From: an uncultured Bacteroidales bacterium
Lineage (GTDB): Bacteria; Bacteroidota; Bacteroidia; Bacteroidales; FEN-979
Direction: 5' to 3'
Length of the DNA stretch: 64,000 nucleotides
NCBI GenBank assembly: GCA_903945175.1
Contig: CAJAUM010000134.1
Span: 1-64,000 of the forward strand
Of the stretch, positions 1 to 7,793 are shown in pieces; the stretch's first letter is position 1, and each line of letters starts with the position of its first letter. The notes below the pieces were generated by a model, which was given only the letters and a program-made list of their open reading frames with translations, ran no database searches and had not been told where the DNA came from. The translations under genes were made by a program, and so were the position numbers.

Positions 1-1
1 C

Positions 2-109
2 ACTGGTGCCGAAACTTTTGCAATCCTGCGATCGATAATTGACACTGCGATTAAAAATAATCTGAATCCGTTGCATTCTCTTTCCCAAATTAATGCCCTA
101 CATTTGTAG
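2..109 (+). CDS. C-terminal fragment of an unidentified protein, possibly a transposase
   Basis: An open frame enters from the left edge and ends at a TAG at 107..109, giving about 35 residues with the segment AILRSIIDTAIKNNLNPLHS. This Ile/Thr-Ala/Lys-Asn-x-Leu-Asn-Pro pattern recalls the C-terminal tail of IS66-type transposases (typically SLIETAKANGLNP), but the fragment is too short to be sure. No terminal inverted repeat is visible downstream. It could equally be the tail of an ordinary gene. Reading frame seen directly; family is a guess. Confidence 0.35.
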   Translation, partial: TGAETFAILRSIIDTAIKNNLNPLHSLSQINALHL

Positions 110-197
110 GGGGTGAGTTGTTACCAAATGACAAATTACAAACGACAAATTAAGAATCAATTTATGTATGGAAGGAGGTTTGTGATGAAGGTTGGGA

Positions 198-1217
198 TCA
201 GGAGATAGGGTCCATTTGACTTTTAATGTGTTCCCATCGTTCGGCTGACATTTTCGATCCCATGAATTCAATGACATTGCCGGCAAGAACAGCGCCAAGT
301 TCGCCACATTCCTTGAGCGGAAGACCGACCGACAACCCATAAAGAAATCCGGATGCATAAAGGTCCCCGGCGCCTGTGGTATCGATGGGAGTTACCTCAA
401 TAACGCCTATAGTATAGGTTTCATCACCTGACTTCAGAAGCGAACCGCTGCTTCCGGTTTTTACAATTGCTACTTTAACAAGTTTGCTCAATTCCTGAAG
501 TGCCTCCTCCGGCTCCAGTCCGGTCAATGCCCTTGCCTCATCTTCATTGGCAAACACGATATCAATATATTCATCGATAATCGAAAGCAGGAATTCTTTG
601 TTGGCCTCCACCACATTGTAGCTGGCCATATCTAATGATACGATCAATCCATGTTCCTTCGCCAGTTTCACGGCCCTGCGAATCAGTTCATGGTTTTGAA
701 CCAGGTACCCCTCAATGTGAAAATACGAATAACCCTTAAAAACACTCAAATGGCCATTGGTAATTGGTAATTGGTCATTCGTGCCACGGTGCTCCAGGTG
801 TTCTGCCGAAAGTTCGATTGCCGCACCAAGAAAGGTGGCAAAGGTACGCTCAGAATCTGGCGTTACAAGCGCAAGAGCACGTCCGGTTTCCTGACTGCTA
901 TGTATCATATGGGGATCAACACCTGCCTGAATAAGATCGCGAACAAAAAAACCACCGAGTTCATCTTCGCCGACAACCCCGATATAACCTGTTTTGGCTC
1001 CCAGCATGGCCAGACCATGAATGGTGTTGGCTGCTGAACCTCCGGCCGAATAACTCCTTTTATACTCTTTTAAAGATGAGAGCACTGAATTGCTGCGCTC
1101 CATGTCAACCAGCTGCATGCTCCCTTTTGGTAAAGCCAGAAGTTCAAGGATGTTGTCATTTTCAATAGGAATCATAATGTCCACAAGGGCATTTCCCATG
1201 CCAAGTATTTTTTTCAT
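198..1217 (-). CDS. PfkB-family carbohydrate/nucleoside kinase (adenosine kinase-like)
   Basis: 339-residue ribokinase-fold kinase. The N-terminal GNALVD segment, the YSAGGSAANT glycine-rich substrate loop (about residues 56-65) and the DTTGAGD anion-hole/catalytic base motif near residue 290 are the two PfkB signatures. Overall pattern is closest to bacterial adenosine-kinase-like PfkB proteins, which phosphorylate a nucleoside or sugar with ATP in the cytosol; the actual substrate is not fixed by sequence. A TAnnTTTG promoter box lies 24 bp before the start. Residues around 143-158 form a polar insertion encoded by 7-bp tandem repeats (756..783), between two otherwise well-conserved segments, which is unusual inside a coding region. 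Confidence 0.88.
   Translation of the reverse strand: MKKILGMGNALVDIMIPIENDNILELLALPKGSMQLVDMERSNSVLSSLKEYKRSYSAGGSAANTIHGLAMLGAKTGYIGVVGEDELGGFFVRDLIQAGVDPHMIHSSQETGRALALVTPDSERTFATFLGAAIELSAEHLEHRGTNDQLPITNGHLSVFKGYSYFHIEGYLVQNHELIRRAVKLAKEHGLIVSLDMASYNVVEANKEFLLSIIDEYIDIVFANEDEARALTGLEPEEALQELSKLVKVAIVKTGSSGSLLKSGDETYTIGVIEVTPIDTTGAGDLYASGFLYGLSVGLPLKECGELGAVLAGNVIEFMGSKMSAERWEHIKSQMDPIS
756..783. repeat. Heptamer tandem repeat inside the PfkB gene
   Basis: ATTGGTA, ATTGGTA, ATTGGTC, ATTCGTG follow one another without gaps (756-762, 763-769, 770-776, 777-783). Read on the coding (minus) strand it gives an extra polar loop. The unit resembles the AT-rich filler repeats seen between genes elsewhere in the window. 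Confidence 0.8.
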
Positions 1218-1240
1218 CTGCTAAAAATTTAAAAGGATCG

Positions 1241-1248
1241 CAAAGTTA
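1241..1248 (-). promoter_or_regulatory. Bacteroidota -7 box of the PfkB gene
   Basis: On the minus strand the sequence reads TAACTTTG, matching TAnnTTTG, 24 bp upstream of the ATG at 1217. No convincing -33 TTG element was identified. Confidence 0.55.
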
Positions 1249-1347
1249 CACATTATCCTGTTGGCGGGGGAATACTTTGAATGTATAACCTACAGTTTTT
1301 CGGCCGGTCACAAATGAATCCCCTGTGCCTACAAAAGGCAATAAAAA

Positions 1348-1385
1348 GGTTACACTTACTTATTTCAATAAAAATAAATGTAACC
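1348..1385. repeat. Inverted repeat in the divergent intergenic region
   Basis: GGTTACA at 1348..1354 is matched by TGTAACC at 1379..1385, with an inner TTATT/AATAA pair between them. It lies between the divergent PfkB and secreted-protein genes, 40 bp before the latter, so it may be an operator or a hairpin. Function is unknown. Confidence 0.4.
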
Positions 1386-1424
1386 ATATGGGACTTAGCC
1401 CCGTAGAAAACGAAAAAAGACCCC

Positions 1425-1913
1425 ATGAAAACGCGCATCATTTTATCTCTGGCCATGATGTTCATCTTCTCTCTCAATGTGAAAGCAGTTGATGATGATT
1501 GCCCTTGCAGAAAGAAAAAAGTTGTAGTTCCGATAGTTAAGAAAAAGGTTGTTCCTCCTCCTGTTAAGAAAATACCACGTTCCAATGTGCTTTTCGAAGA
1601 TCAACCCATTGTATATGAAAATCTTTGCAAAGGAACGGCCAGGGAGCGCGTCAATGTAAAGGTAAGAATCATGCCAAATCCGGTACTTAAGTATATCAAT
1701 GTCATCTATGACACCGAAAACGGGCAAAAGGTCAAAATCGAATTGCTCTCCTGCCAGGGAAAGCTGATCAAGACCCTCATGAACAAGGTGGTTTATGGAG
1801 AGGGCATGAAAGAAAGTACATTTGACATCAATGGTCAGGTGAGCCGCGGAGATGCTTATGTTAAGCTTACCTCTGGCGTAATTACCAAAATCGAAAAAAT
1901 ATTTATTCTCTGA
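1425..1913 (+). CDS. Small secreted protein with type IX secretion C-terminal sorting domain
   Basis: 162 residues. An N-terminal signal peptide (hydrophobic residues about 5-20 ending VKA) is followed by a short CPCRKKK segment and a Lys/Val/Pro-rich repeat (KKKVVVPIVKKKVVPPPVKK, residues 30-49). The last 80 residues look like a T9SS type A sorting domain: MPNPV start, VKIELLSCQGKLIKTL middle and a TKIEKIFIL end. This domain normally directs export across the outer membrane and cell-surface attachment by PorU. Almost no cargo precedes the domain, so the mature protein is essentially a basic linker plus sorting tag. Function unknown. Stands alone between divergent PfkB and co-directional msrBA. 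Confidence 0.75.
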   Translation: MKTRIILSLAMMFIFSLNVKAVDDDCPCRKKKVVVPIVKKKVVPPPVKKIPRSNVLFEDQPIVYENLCKGTARERVNVKVRIMPNPVLKYINVIYDTENGQKVKIELLSCQGKLIKTLMNKVVYGEGMKESTFDINGQVSRGDAYVKLTSGVITKIEKIFIL

Positions 1914-1952
1914 TGTGATTTTTCGATCTTATTAAGCCCAATTACATTTGAT

Positions 1953-2906
1953 ATGTTTGCAAAAGATGGCGTGTTTCTATGTCTGTTTTCACTCATCACC
2001 ATTTCCGGGTGCACACAGAATCAGGAGCAGTCCGCAATAAATAATAAGCATACTATGGATTTCAGAAAATTATCTCCAGATGAGGAACGGGTGATCGTTC
2101 AAAAAGGGACCGAGCCCCCCTTTACCGGAAAATATGAAAAATTCAATGAAGCCGGCACCTATATTTGTAAACGCTGCAGTACCCCTTTATACCGGTCAGC
2201 CGATAAGTTTGATGCGAACTGCGGTTGGCCTGCTTTCGATGACGAAATTTCCGGTGCGGTGAAACATATCCCCGACGCTGATGGCATGCGCACTGAAATT
2301 GTTTGTACCTCGTGTGGCGCCCACCTCGGACATATCTTTACCGGGGAGGGATTCACAGATAAAAACACACGCCATTGTGTAAATTCCATTTCGCTCGAGT
2401 TCATCCCTGCTGGCAAAATTGCAATGACCGATACAGCCATTTTTGCCGGCGGATGTTTTTGGGGAGTCGAATATTTTATGCAAAAAATCAAAGGGGTCAT
2501 TTCGACAGAAGTGGGTTATACCGGCGGAAAAACAGAAAATCCAACCTATAAAGAAGTTTGCGGAGGTAAAACCGGTCACTACGAAGCCATCGAAGTGGTG
2601 TTTGACCCTGGTCAGACCTCCTATGAAGAGGTTACTAAAATGTTTTTTGAGACCCACGACCCTACACAGTGGAACCACCAGGGTCCCGATTGGGGTGAAC
2701 AATACCGTTCAGCTGTGTTTTATCGTGATGATAAGCAAAAGAAAATCACAGAGGATCTGATCAAACAATTGAACGAAAAAGGATTTAAGGTGGTAACTGA
2801 ATTAATCCCGGCGAAGACCTTCTGGAAAGCTGAAGACTATCACCAGGATTATTACGACCACAAAGGGACTACCCCCTATTGCCATGGTTATGTGAAGCGG
2901 TTTTGA
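1953..2906 (+). CDS. msrBA: MsrB-MsrA fusion, peptide methionine sulfoxide reductase lipoprotein
   Basis: 317-residue bifunctional repair enzyme reducing both R- and S-methionine sulfoxide in proteins. Residues 1-20 are a lipoprotein signal peptide ending in the lipobox TISGC, so it should work in the periplasm. The MsrB domain (about 38-152) has two CxxC zinc pairs (C72/C75 and C118/C121) and the catalytic C142 in RHCVNS. The MsrA domain (about 161-317) has catalytic C168 in GGCFWG and the GEQYRSAVFY substrate segment. The order MsrB then MsrA is the reverse of the commoner MsrA-MsrB. A TACATTTG box lies at 1943..1950, directly before the ATG; if it were the promoter, translation would begin at ATG 2055 and give a cytosolic form. 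The 3' end overlaps the convergent channel gene by 19 bp. Confidence 0.93.
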   Translation: MFAKDGVFLCLFSLITISGCTQNQEQSAINNKHTMDFRKLSPDEERVIVQKGTEPPFTGKYEKFNEAGTYICKRCSTPLYRSADKFDANCGWPAFDDEISGAVKHIPDADGMRTEIVCTSCGAHLGHIFTGEGFTDKNTRHCVNSISLEFIPAGKIAMTDTAIFAGGCFWGVEYFMQKIKGVISTEVGYTGGKTENPTYKEVCGGKTGHYEAIEVVFDPGQTSYEEVTKMFFETHDPTQWNHQGPDWGEQYRSAVFYRDDKQKKITEDLIKQLNEKGFKVVTELIPAKTFWKAEDYHQDYYDHKGTTPYCHGYVKRF

Positions 2907-3751
2907 ACTAAAAATTCTTCTTTCACCTTTGCGTCCATCTCCTCAATTCTTTCGAAGTTCCCCCACCGGAAATTTTTTCTTCTGCCGTTGGTATCCCAGG
3001 AATAAACATTGAGGAACATCTTGCCGAAATAAAGATGGCGGGAGTCGTAATATTTTGCAAAAGCCACCTGCTCGCCTGTTTTAATATCATTTCCAATAAA
3101 GGAAAATTTCATGTGTAACAGGGTTCTTTTGCTCAATGCATCGCGGATCGCTTCACGGAGTGACCTGTTGTTTGCATCATCCAGGTTGATGTCGTAATAA
3201 AGTATCTTCTCCAGATCAGGTAAATCCTCCTCGGTGCGGAAAGCCCTGATCCGGGAATTATTTTCTATGGTCCAGGCCTCGAATTTACTCTTTAGATCGA
3301 TGATGTCACGTCCTTTGTTGCCAACACGTAAAGACAAGAAATATTGACTTTTCCGGAAGCGGATATAGACTTTCTTCGTAGTAAATACATCCTGGGGCCG
3401 CTTGATCACGAAATAGACCAGGAATCCTGAAAAAACAGAGTTAAAGAATAGGGAAATGGTTGATTGGATCATTACAATCTGCCGGCCGAGTTGTGAAATC
3501 GGGTGAATGTCGCCAAACCCGATCGTATGAAACGAAACGATACTGAAATAAATGGCTTTTTCGAAATTAATTTGGTCTGCATAACGACTCCCAAGGGTTT
3601 TGGAATGCGGCGTCATCTCAATACTTCCTGTTATAAAGTATATGTATGCAAATCCAAAAATAAACACTGTGTATATACACAGTGAAACCAAAATAAAAAC
3701 CAGGACCTCCCTTGTTTTAAAGCGAAAATTCATAGATGAGGTATTATCCAT
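2888..3751 (-). CDS. Two-TM potassium channel with Kir-like cytoplasmic domain
   Basis: About 287 residues from the chosen ATG. Two transmembrane helices flank a pore loop carrying the selectivity filter TIGFGD. The following region (IRFRKSQYFLSLRVGNKGRDIID and onward) matches the start of the immunoglobulin-like cytoplasmic domain of inward-rectifier (KirBac) channels, whose usual filter is T-V-G-Y/F-G-D. It should conduct K+ across the inner membrane. A longer open frame extends to 3880, but that would overlap the divergent TPR gene and adds a charged non-conserved leader; starts at 3766 or 3733 remain possible. It overlaps the msrBA stop tail to tail. Confidence 0.75.
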   Translation of the reverse strand: MDNTSSMNFRFKTREVLVFILVSLCIYTVFIFGFAYIYFITGSIEMTPHSKTLGSRYADQINFEKAIYFSIVSFHTIGFGDIHPISQLGRQIVMIQSTISLFFNSVFSGFLVYFVIKRPQDVFTTKKVYIRFRKSQYFLSLRVGNKGRDIIDLKSKFEAWTIENNSRIRAFRTEEDLPDLEKILYYDINLDDANNRSLREAIRDALSKRTLLHMKFSFIGNDIKTGEQVAFAKYYDSRHLYFGKMFLNVYSWDTNGRRKNFRWGNFERIEEMDAKVKEEFLVQNRFT

Positions 3752-3775
3752 CGTAAAAGTAAACATTAATTTCCG

Positions 3776-3783
3776 TAAATTTG
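3776..3783 (+). promoter_or_regulatory. Bacteroidota -7 box of the TPR gene
   Basis: TAAATTTG fits TAnnTTTG, 26 bp before the ATG at 3809. No clear -33 element. Confidence 0.5.
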
Positions 3784-3808
3784 GGTGTTCTTTTTCAATC
3801 CGGAATAA

Positions 3809-4855
3809 ATGAAACGAATGCGATGGTTGCTGATCCTCTTGTTCAGCCTGTTTTTCTTGAATCAGACTGCCAAAACCCAAACGCTTGAACTTCGCGAAAT
3901 TTGTAATTTAAATTACAGAACAGATTATACTTCTATTGCCGACCGCAATAAGGATGACCTCTTTCCAAAAGGCAGCACCGTCGGATTTGTGCACTTTTAC
4001 CGGGGAATCAGCCTGCTTCGCCAGCGATCGTACCGTGAATCTATCTTCGATTTCAAGCATGCATTAGCTGATACTACTGTTTCCCGCTCACTGTGCAATC
4101 TATATCTCGGGATTGCCTTTATGCAACTTAACATGCCCGACAGTATCCTGTTCATGTATAGCAAGGCCATGAGTGTTCCCGTTGCGGAATTGAAAAAACC
4201 CGAATTTTGGGATAGTACGCCATATATCAAAGATAACACCTTTGGCGCCTACCTTATGGGAACCAACAACGCATTGCACAACACCACCGATACCCTTTTG
4301 ATCGAAGCTCTTTTCAACTATGCCATCAAGGATGAAACATTTTACGATGCCTTTGTTAATTATGGATGCTATACTTATAACCTGATGCGTTTCAGCAAGG
4401 CCATCAGCTTTTTGTTAAAGGCCCGTGAAATTGAAAAGAAAGATGACAGTACCCTCTTGTTATCAATGGGGTACCTTTATCGCCTTGTAGGTGATAACAC
4501 GCAGTCAATCAAATCGTACGATCTGCTTCTTACAAAAGATAATAACAATGCGGCAGCCTATAACAACATGGGGTGTGTGAACGCTTACCTGGAGAAATAC
4601 CCTCGGGCGCTCAGCGATCTGGGAAAGTCAATTGACAAAGATGAACATTTGATTGAAGCTTACTGGAACCGGGGAATTATCTATTTGAAAATTGAAAAAT
4701 TCGACAAGGCCATTGAACATTTCACAAAAGCAATCCAACTACAACCCAACTTTGGTGATGCCTATTACTATCGTGGATTTGCAAAAAAAGCAATTGGGGA
4801 TCTGCCTGGCTCTGTGACGGATTTCACTAAGGCCCTGCAACTAAAGAAACATTAA
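3809..4855 (+). CDS. Secreted tetratricopeptide-repeat protein
   Basis: 348 residues. A signal peptide (residues 1-23, hydrophobic [14 protein letters not shown]) precedes tandem TPR units, clearest in the C-terminal 150 residues: [40 protein letters not shown] and [19 protein letters not shown], spaced 34 residues apart. TPRs are protein-binding scaffolds; the partner cannot be told. Periplasmic location inferred. Divergent from the channel gene and followed 64 bp later by fusA with its own promoter. Confidence 0.85.
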   Translation: MKRMRWLLILLFSLFFLNQTAKTQTLELREICNLNYRTDYTSIADRNKDDLFPKGSTVGFVHFYRGISLLRQRSYRESIFDFKHALADTTVSRSLCNLYLGIAFMQLNMPDSILFMYSKAMSVPVAELKKPEFWDSTPYIKDNTFGAYLMGTNNALHNTTDTLLIEALFNYAIKDETFYDAFVNYGCYTYNLMRFSKAISFLLKAREIEKKDDSTLLLSMGYLYRLVGDNTQSIKSYDLLLTKDNNNAAAYNNMGCVNAYLEKYPRALSDLGKSIDKDEHLIEAYWNRGIIYLKIEKFDKAIEHFTKAIQLQPNFGDAYYYRGFAKKAIGDLPGSVTDFTKALQLKKH

Positions 4856-4888
4856 TTATTTTTCTAAGGGCATTTCAGAAATAAGGTG

Positions 4889-4896
4889 TACCTTTG
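4889..4896 (+). promoter_or_regulatory. Bacteroidota -7 box of fusA
   Basis: TACCTTTG fits TAnnTTTG and lies 24 bp before the ATG at 4920, in the short gap after the TPR gene, so fusA has its own promoter here. Confidence 0.6.
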
Positions 4897-4919
4897 CACC
4901 CCCAAAAAATCATGCTGAT

Positions 4920-6995
4920 ATGCCATTAAACAAACTTAGAAATATCGGGATTGCCGCACATATTGATGCCGGCAAAACCACTGTTACCGAACGCATTCTC
5001 TTTTTTTCCGGAACCAATCGTAAGATGGGTGAGGTACACGACGGTGCAGCTACCATGGATTTCATGAAGCAGGAACAGGAGCGCGGAATCACCATCGCAT
5101 CTGCAGCCATCACCTGTGCATGGAAAGGCCACCAGATTAACCTGATCGATACGCCAGGACACGTTGACTTCACCATTGAGGTGGAGCGTTCACTTCGTGT
5201 AATCGACGGCATGGTTGCCGTTTTTTGTGCCGTTGGTGGTGTTGAACCCCAGAGTGAAACCGTATGGAATCAGGCAGACCGTTACCGGGTTCCCCGTTTT
5301 GCCTTCATCAACAAAATGGACCGTACAGGAGCCGATTTCCCCGCCGTTGTTGCCCAGATGAATAAATACCTTGATGCCAATGCCGTGCCTTTTCACCTTC
5401 CAATAGGAGCAGAGGAGCATTTTACAGGGATTATTGATATTATCTATCGCAAGGCATATATGTTCCGGGAAATGGAGCAGGTTGAAACCGAAATCCCGGA
5501 AGAATATAAACAAAAAACCGAAGAGGCGCGGGCCTGGGCTGTTGAAAAATTAGCGGAATTCCATGATGAAATAATGGAGTTATTCATGGAAGACAAGGCG
5601 GTTTCTCCTGAACTGATGAAGAAGGCGCTGCGCGAATCAACGCTTAAGCTGCTGATCACCCCGGTTTTCTGTGGTGCTGCATATAAAAATAAAGGTGTGC
5701 AGATGCTGCTTGATTCGGTGGTTGATTACCTTCCTTCCCCAGTGGATGTTGGCGCTGTAACCGGTACCGACCTGGATGATCCTGAAAAACTTCACACCTG
5801 CCATCCTTCACCAAAAGAACCATTTTCGGCCCTGGCATTTAAACTCATCCACGACCCATTTGTAGGACAACAAACATTCACCCGCATCTTCTCCGGTACG
5901 CTCAGAAGTGGGATGCAGGTATTTAATTCCACCAAAGGAAAACATGAACGGGTAGGCCGCATTTTCCGCATCCATGCGAAAGACCGCGAGGAAATCGCAG
6001 AAGCAGGCCCCGGTGATATCGTAGCCCTGATCGGAATGAAAGTAACTAAAACCGGAGATACCCTCTGCAGTGACGAACATCGCCTCCTGCTCGAAAATAT
6101 CCATATTCCACCCAGTGTTATTGAGCTTAAAATCAACCCCACGAAACGTGCCGACCAGTCGAAACTAGGTGAAGCACTGCATAAACTGGCCATGGAAGAC
6201 CCCTCCTTCAACGTTCGCTTTGATGATGAAACAGAAGAAACCATCATTGCCGGGATGGGTGAATTGCACCTCGAGATCATTGTTGACCGATTAAAAACCG
6301 AATTCAAAGTTGACGCGATTGTGGGTGAACCTGCCGTTGCCTTTCGCGAAACGATCACCAGTGAAGTTGAAACGAATTACAAGCATTCAAAACAAACAGG
6401 CGGCAAGGGTCAGTTTGCCCACGTGCTGATGCGCATGGAGCCGAATGAAGGCAAGGGGTATGAATTCATCGAAAAAATCAAAGGTGGAAACATCCCGGCC
6501 GAATACATTCCCTCGGTAAACAAGGGTATTCTGAAAACCCTCGAACGTGGTGTGATGGCAGGCTATCCGGTTGTCGACGTGAAAGTCGTTCTGCTTGATG
6601 GCAGCTTCCATCCGGTCGATAGTTCTGATATGGCCTTTCAGACTTGTGCCTCCATCGGTTTTAAACAGGGATTCATGAAAGCGGATCCAGTTTTGCTCGA
6701 ACCGATGATGAAGGTGGAAGTCAACACTCCCGACGAATATATTGGGGATGTGGTAGGAAATCTTAACCGCCGCCGCGGAAAAATTGAAGCCATGCGCCGT
6801 TACCGTAAAGGATCACAAAAGGTGAATGCCTATGTCCCTCTTATGGAAATGTTCGGATATGCGACACAGCTAAGAAATATTTCAAGCGGTCGCGCCAACT
6901 ACTCAATGGAATTCTACAAATATACGCCACTGCCAAAGTTACTGCAGGATGAGGTATTGAAAAAGATTGCTGACGAGAAGAAAGCAGCAAAATAA
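4920..6995 (+). CDS. fusA: Elongation factor G
   Basis: 691-residue translational GTPase that drives ribosome translocation. The G1 loop AHIDAGKTT (residues 13-21), the RGIT switch-I threonine segment, the DTPGHVDF G3 motif and NKMD G4 motif are intact. Domains II-V follow in full, including the domain IV segment [11 protein letters not shown] and the C-terminal [20 protein letters not shown]. Length is normal. It stands alone rather than in a rpsL-rpsG-fusA operon, so it may be a second EF-G copy, which is common in Bacteroidota; which paralog it is cannot be decided here. Confidence 0.96.
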   Translation: MPLNKLRNIGIAAHIDAGKTTVTERILFFSGTNRKMGEVHDGAATMDFMKQEQERGITIASAAITCAWKGHQINLIDTPGHVDFTIEVERSLRVIDGMVAVFCAVGGVEPQSETVWNQADRYRVPRFAFINKMDRTGADFPAVVAQMNKYLDANAVPFHLPIGAEEHFTGIIDIIYRKAYMFREMEQVETEIPEEYKQKTEEARAWAVEKLAEFHDEIMELFMEDKAVSPELMKKALRESTLKLLITPVFCGAAYKNKGVQMLLDSVVDYLPSPVDVGAVTGTDLDDPEKLHTCHPSPKEPFSALAFKLIHDPFVGQQTFTRIFSGTLRSGMQVFNSTKGKHERVGRIFRIHAKDREEIAEAGPGDIVALIGMKVTKTGDTLCSDEHRLLLENIHIPPSVIELKINPTKRADQSKLGEALHKLAMEDPSFNVRFDDETEETIIAGMGELHLEIIVDRLKTEFKVDAIVGEPAVAFRETITSEVETNYKHSKQTGGKGQFAHVLMRMEPNEGKGYEFIEKIKGGNIPAEYIPSVNKGILKTLERGVMAGYPVVDVKVVLLDGSFHPVDSSDMAFQTCASIGFKQGFMKADPVLLEPMMKVEVNTPDEYIGDVVGNLNRRRGKIEAMRRYRKGSQKVNAYVPLMEMFGYATQLRNISSGRANYSMEFYKYTPLPKLLQDEVLKKIADEKKAAK

Positions 6996-6997
6996 CA

Positions 6998-7330
6998 TCA
7001 TTCCCTTATAAAATGAGGCATTTCGAGGGGAATTTCGAGCGAAAGTTCGATTATTCCCCTGAATTCGCCGTCTTTGAACCAGGGCGACTGGTAGATGATC
7101 TTTTTCTTTCCCCTTTTTTCTATCGTGTAAACATTTTTCTCGCCTGAGGTCATAATCTCCATGATTTTCTTCCTTGAAGATTCATTGTGGCATTCCAGTA
7201 GGTCTCTGCCAATGAGATTTATTCCGCCATCTTTTTCATAATGCGCGAGGGCCTTCTCATTCATATAAATAATTCTTCCCTTTGCATCGCTGACGATCAC
7301 ATTCCCATCCAGTTTTTCAATCCATTCCAT
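6998..7330 (-). CDS. Single-domain PAS protein
   Basis: About 110 residues from the ATG giving MEWIEKLDGNVIVSD. The PAS fold pattern is visible: VIVSDAKGRIIYMNEKAL, then LIGRDLLECHNESS and a C-terminal beta-sheet half ending near residue 100. No output domain is attached. A longer frame starts at 7387, but a TATTTTTA near-match to the -7 box at 7347..7354 on the minus strand supports the shorter form. The ECHNES segment is typical of PAS domains near redox/NO genes in anaerobes. Ligand unknown. Its end lies 2 bp from fusA's stop, tail to tail. Confidence 0.7.
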   Translation of the reverse strand: MEWIEKLDGNVIVSDAKGRIIYMNEKALAHYEKDGGINLIGRDLLECHNESSRKKIMEIMTSGEKNVYTIEKRGKKKIIYQSPWFKDGEFRGIIELSLEIPLEMPHFIRE

Positions 7331-7430
7331 CACTTCAGTTTTTTTGTAAAAATAGAGACTTTTGATCGACACTTTGCGGCTATTCAACTGTTTTCATTCA
7401 TATATTTGTAACTAAAGAATGAAAACATCA

Positions 7431-7462
7431 TCAAATCTTCAAATTCTCAAATCTTCAAATTA
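7431..7462. repeat. 16-bp direct tandem repeat upstream of PspC gene
   Basis: TCAAATCTTCAAATTC at 7431..7446 is repeated at 7447..7462 with one change (last base A). It lies in the untranslated leader of the PspC gene, 5 bp before its ATG. Such AT-rich filler repeats occur between genes in many Bacteroidota. Confidence 0.85.
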
Positions 7463-7467
7463 TTTTT

Positions 7468-7662
7468 ATGGAAGCAAAAAGATTATTCCGTTCGAAAAAC
7501 GACCGCGTGCTTGGCGGAGTTTGCGGAGGCCTTGGAAAATATTTTAATATCGACCCTGTCCTGGTTAGGGTATTATGGGCAGTCTCATTCTTTGTTGGGG
7601 GTGTTGGTTTCCTCGCTTACATCGTCGCCTGGATTATTATTCCGGAAGAGCCTGTTGCATAA
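7468..7662 (+). CDS. PspC-domain membrane protein
   Basis: 64 residues forming one PspC domain: basic start KRLFRSKNDRVLGGVCGGLG, the DPVLVRVLWAV segment and one strongly hydrophobic helix (about 33-57) ending IIIPEEP. PspC proteins are small inner-membrane proteins tied to envelope stress, though many stand-alone copies have no known role. A TATATTTG -7 box lies at 7401..7408, and the leader contains the 16-bp tandem repeat. Confidence 0.88.
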   Translation: MEAKRLFRSKNDRVLGGVCGGLGKYFNIDPVLVRVLWAVSFFVGGVGFLAYIVAWIIIPEEPVA

Positions 7663-7667
7663 ATACA

Positions 7668-7793
7668 TTGAGCTATTTAGATTATTCAATAGGTTATCCG
7701 CCCGAAAAAGGCTGTCTTGAGAATTGTCCTGGCGGAAAATGGATCGGCGATCTGTCAAACAAAGAGCTGAAAGAAATTTTCAGGCTGAGTTAA
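7668..7793 (+). CDS. Possible 41-residue small protein or gene remnant
   Basis: A frame beginning at a TTG and ending at TAA 7791..7793 encodes YSIGYPPEKGCLENCPGGKW and then an acidic/basic helix (about 41 residues in all). Composition looks protein-like, with two cysteines four apart, but there is no clear ribosome-binding site and the start codon is non-ATG. It overlaps the convergent PepSY-type gene by 4 bp. Could be the 3' remnant of a lost gene. Confidence 0.25.
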   Translation: MSYLDYSIGYPPEKGCLENCPGGKWIGDLSNKELKEIFRLS

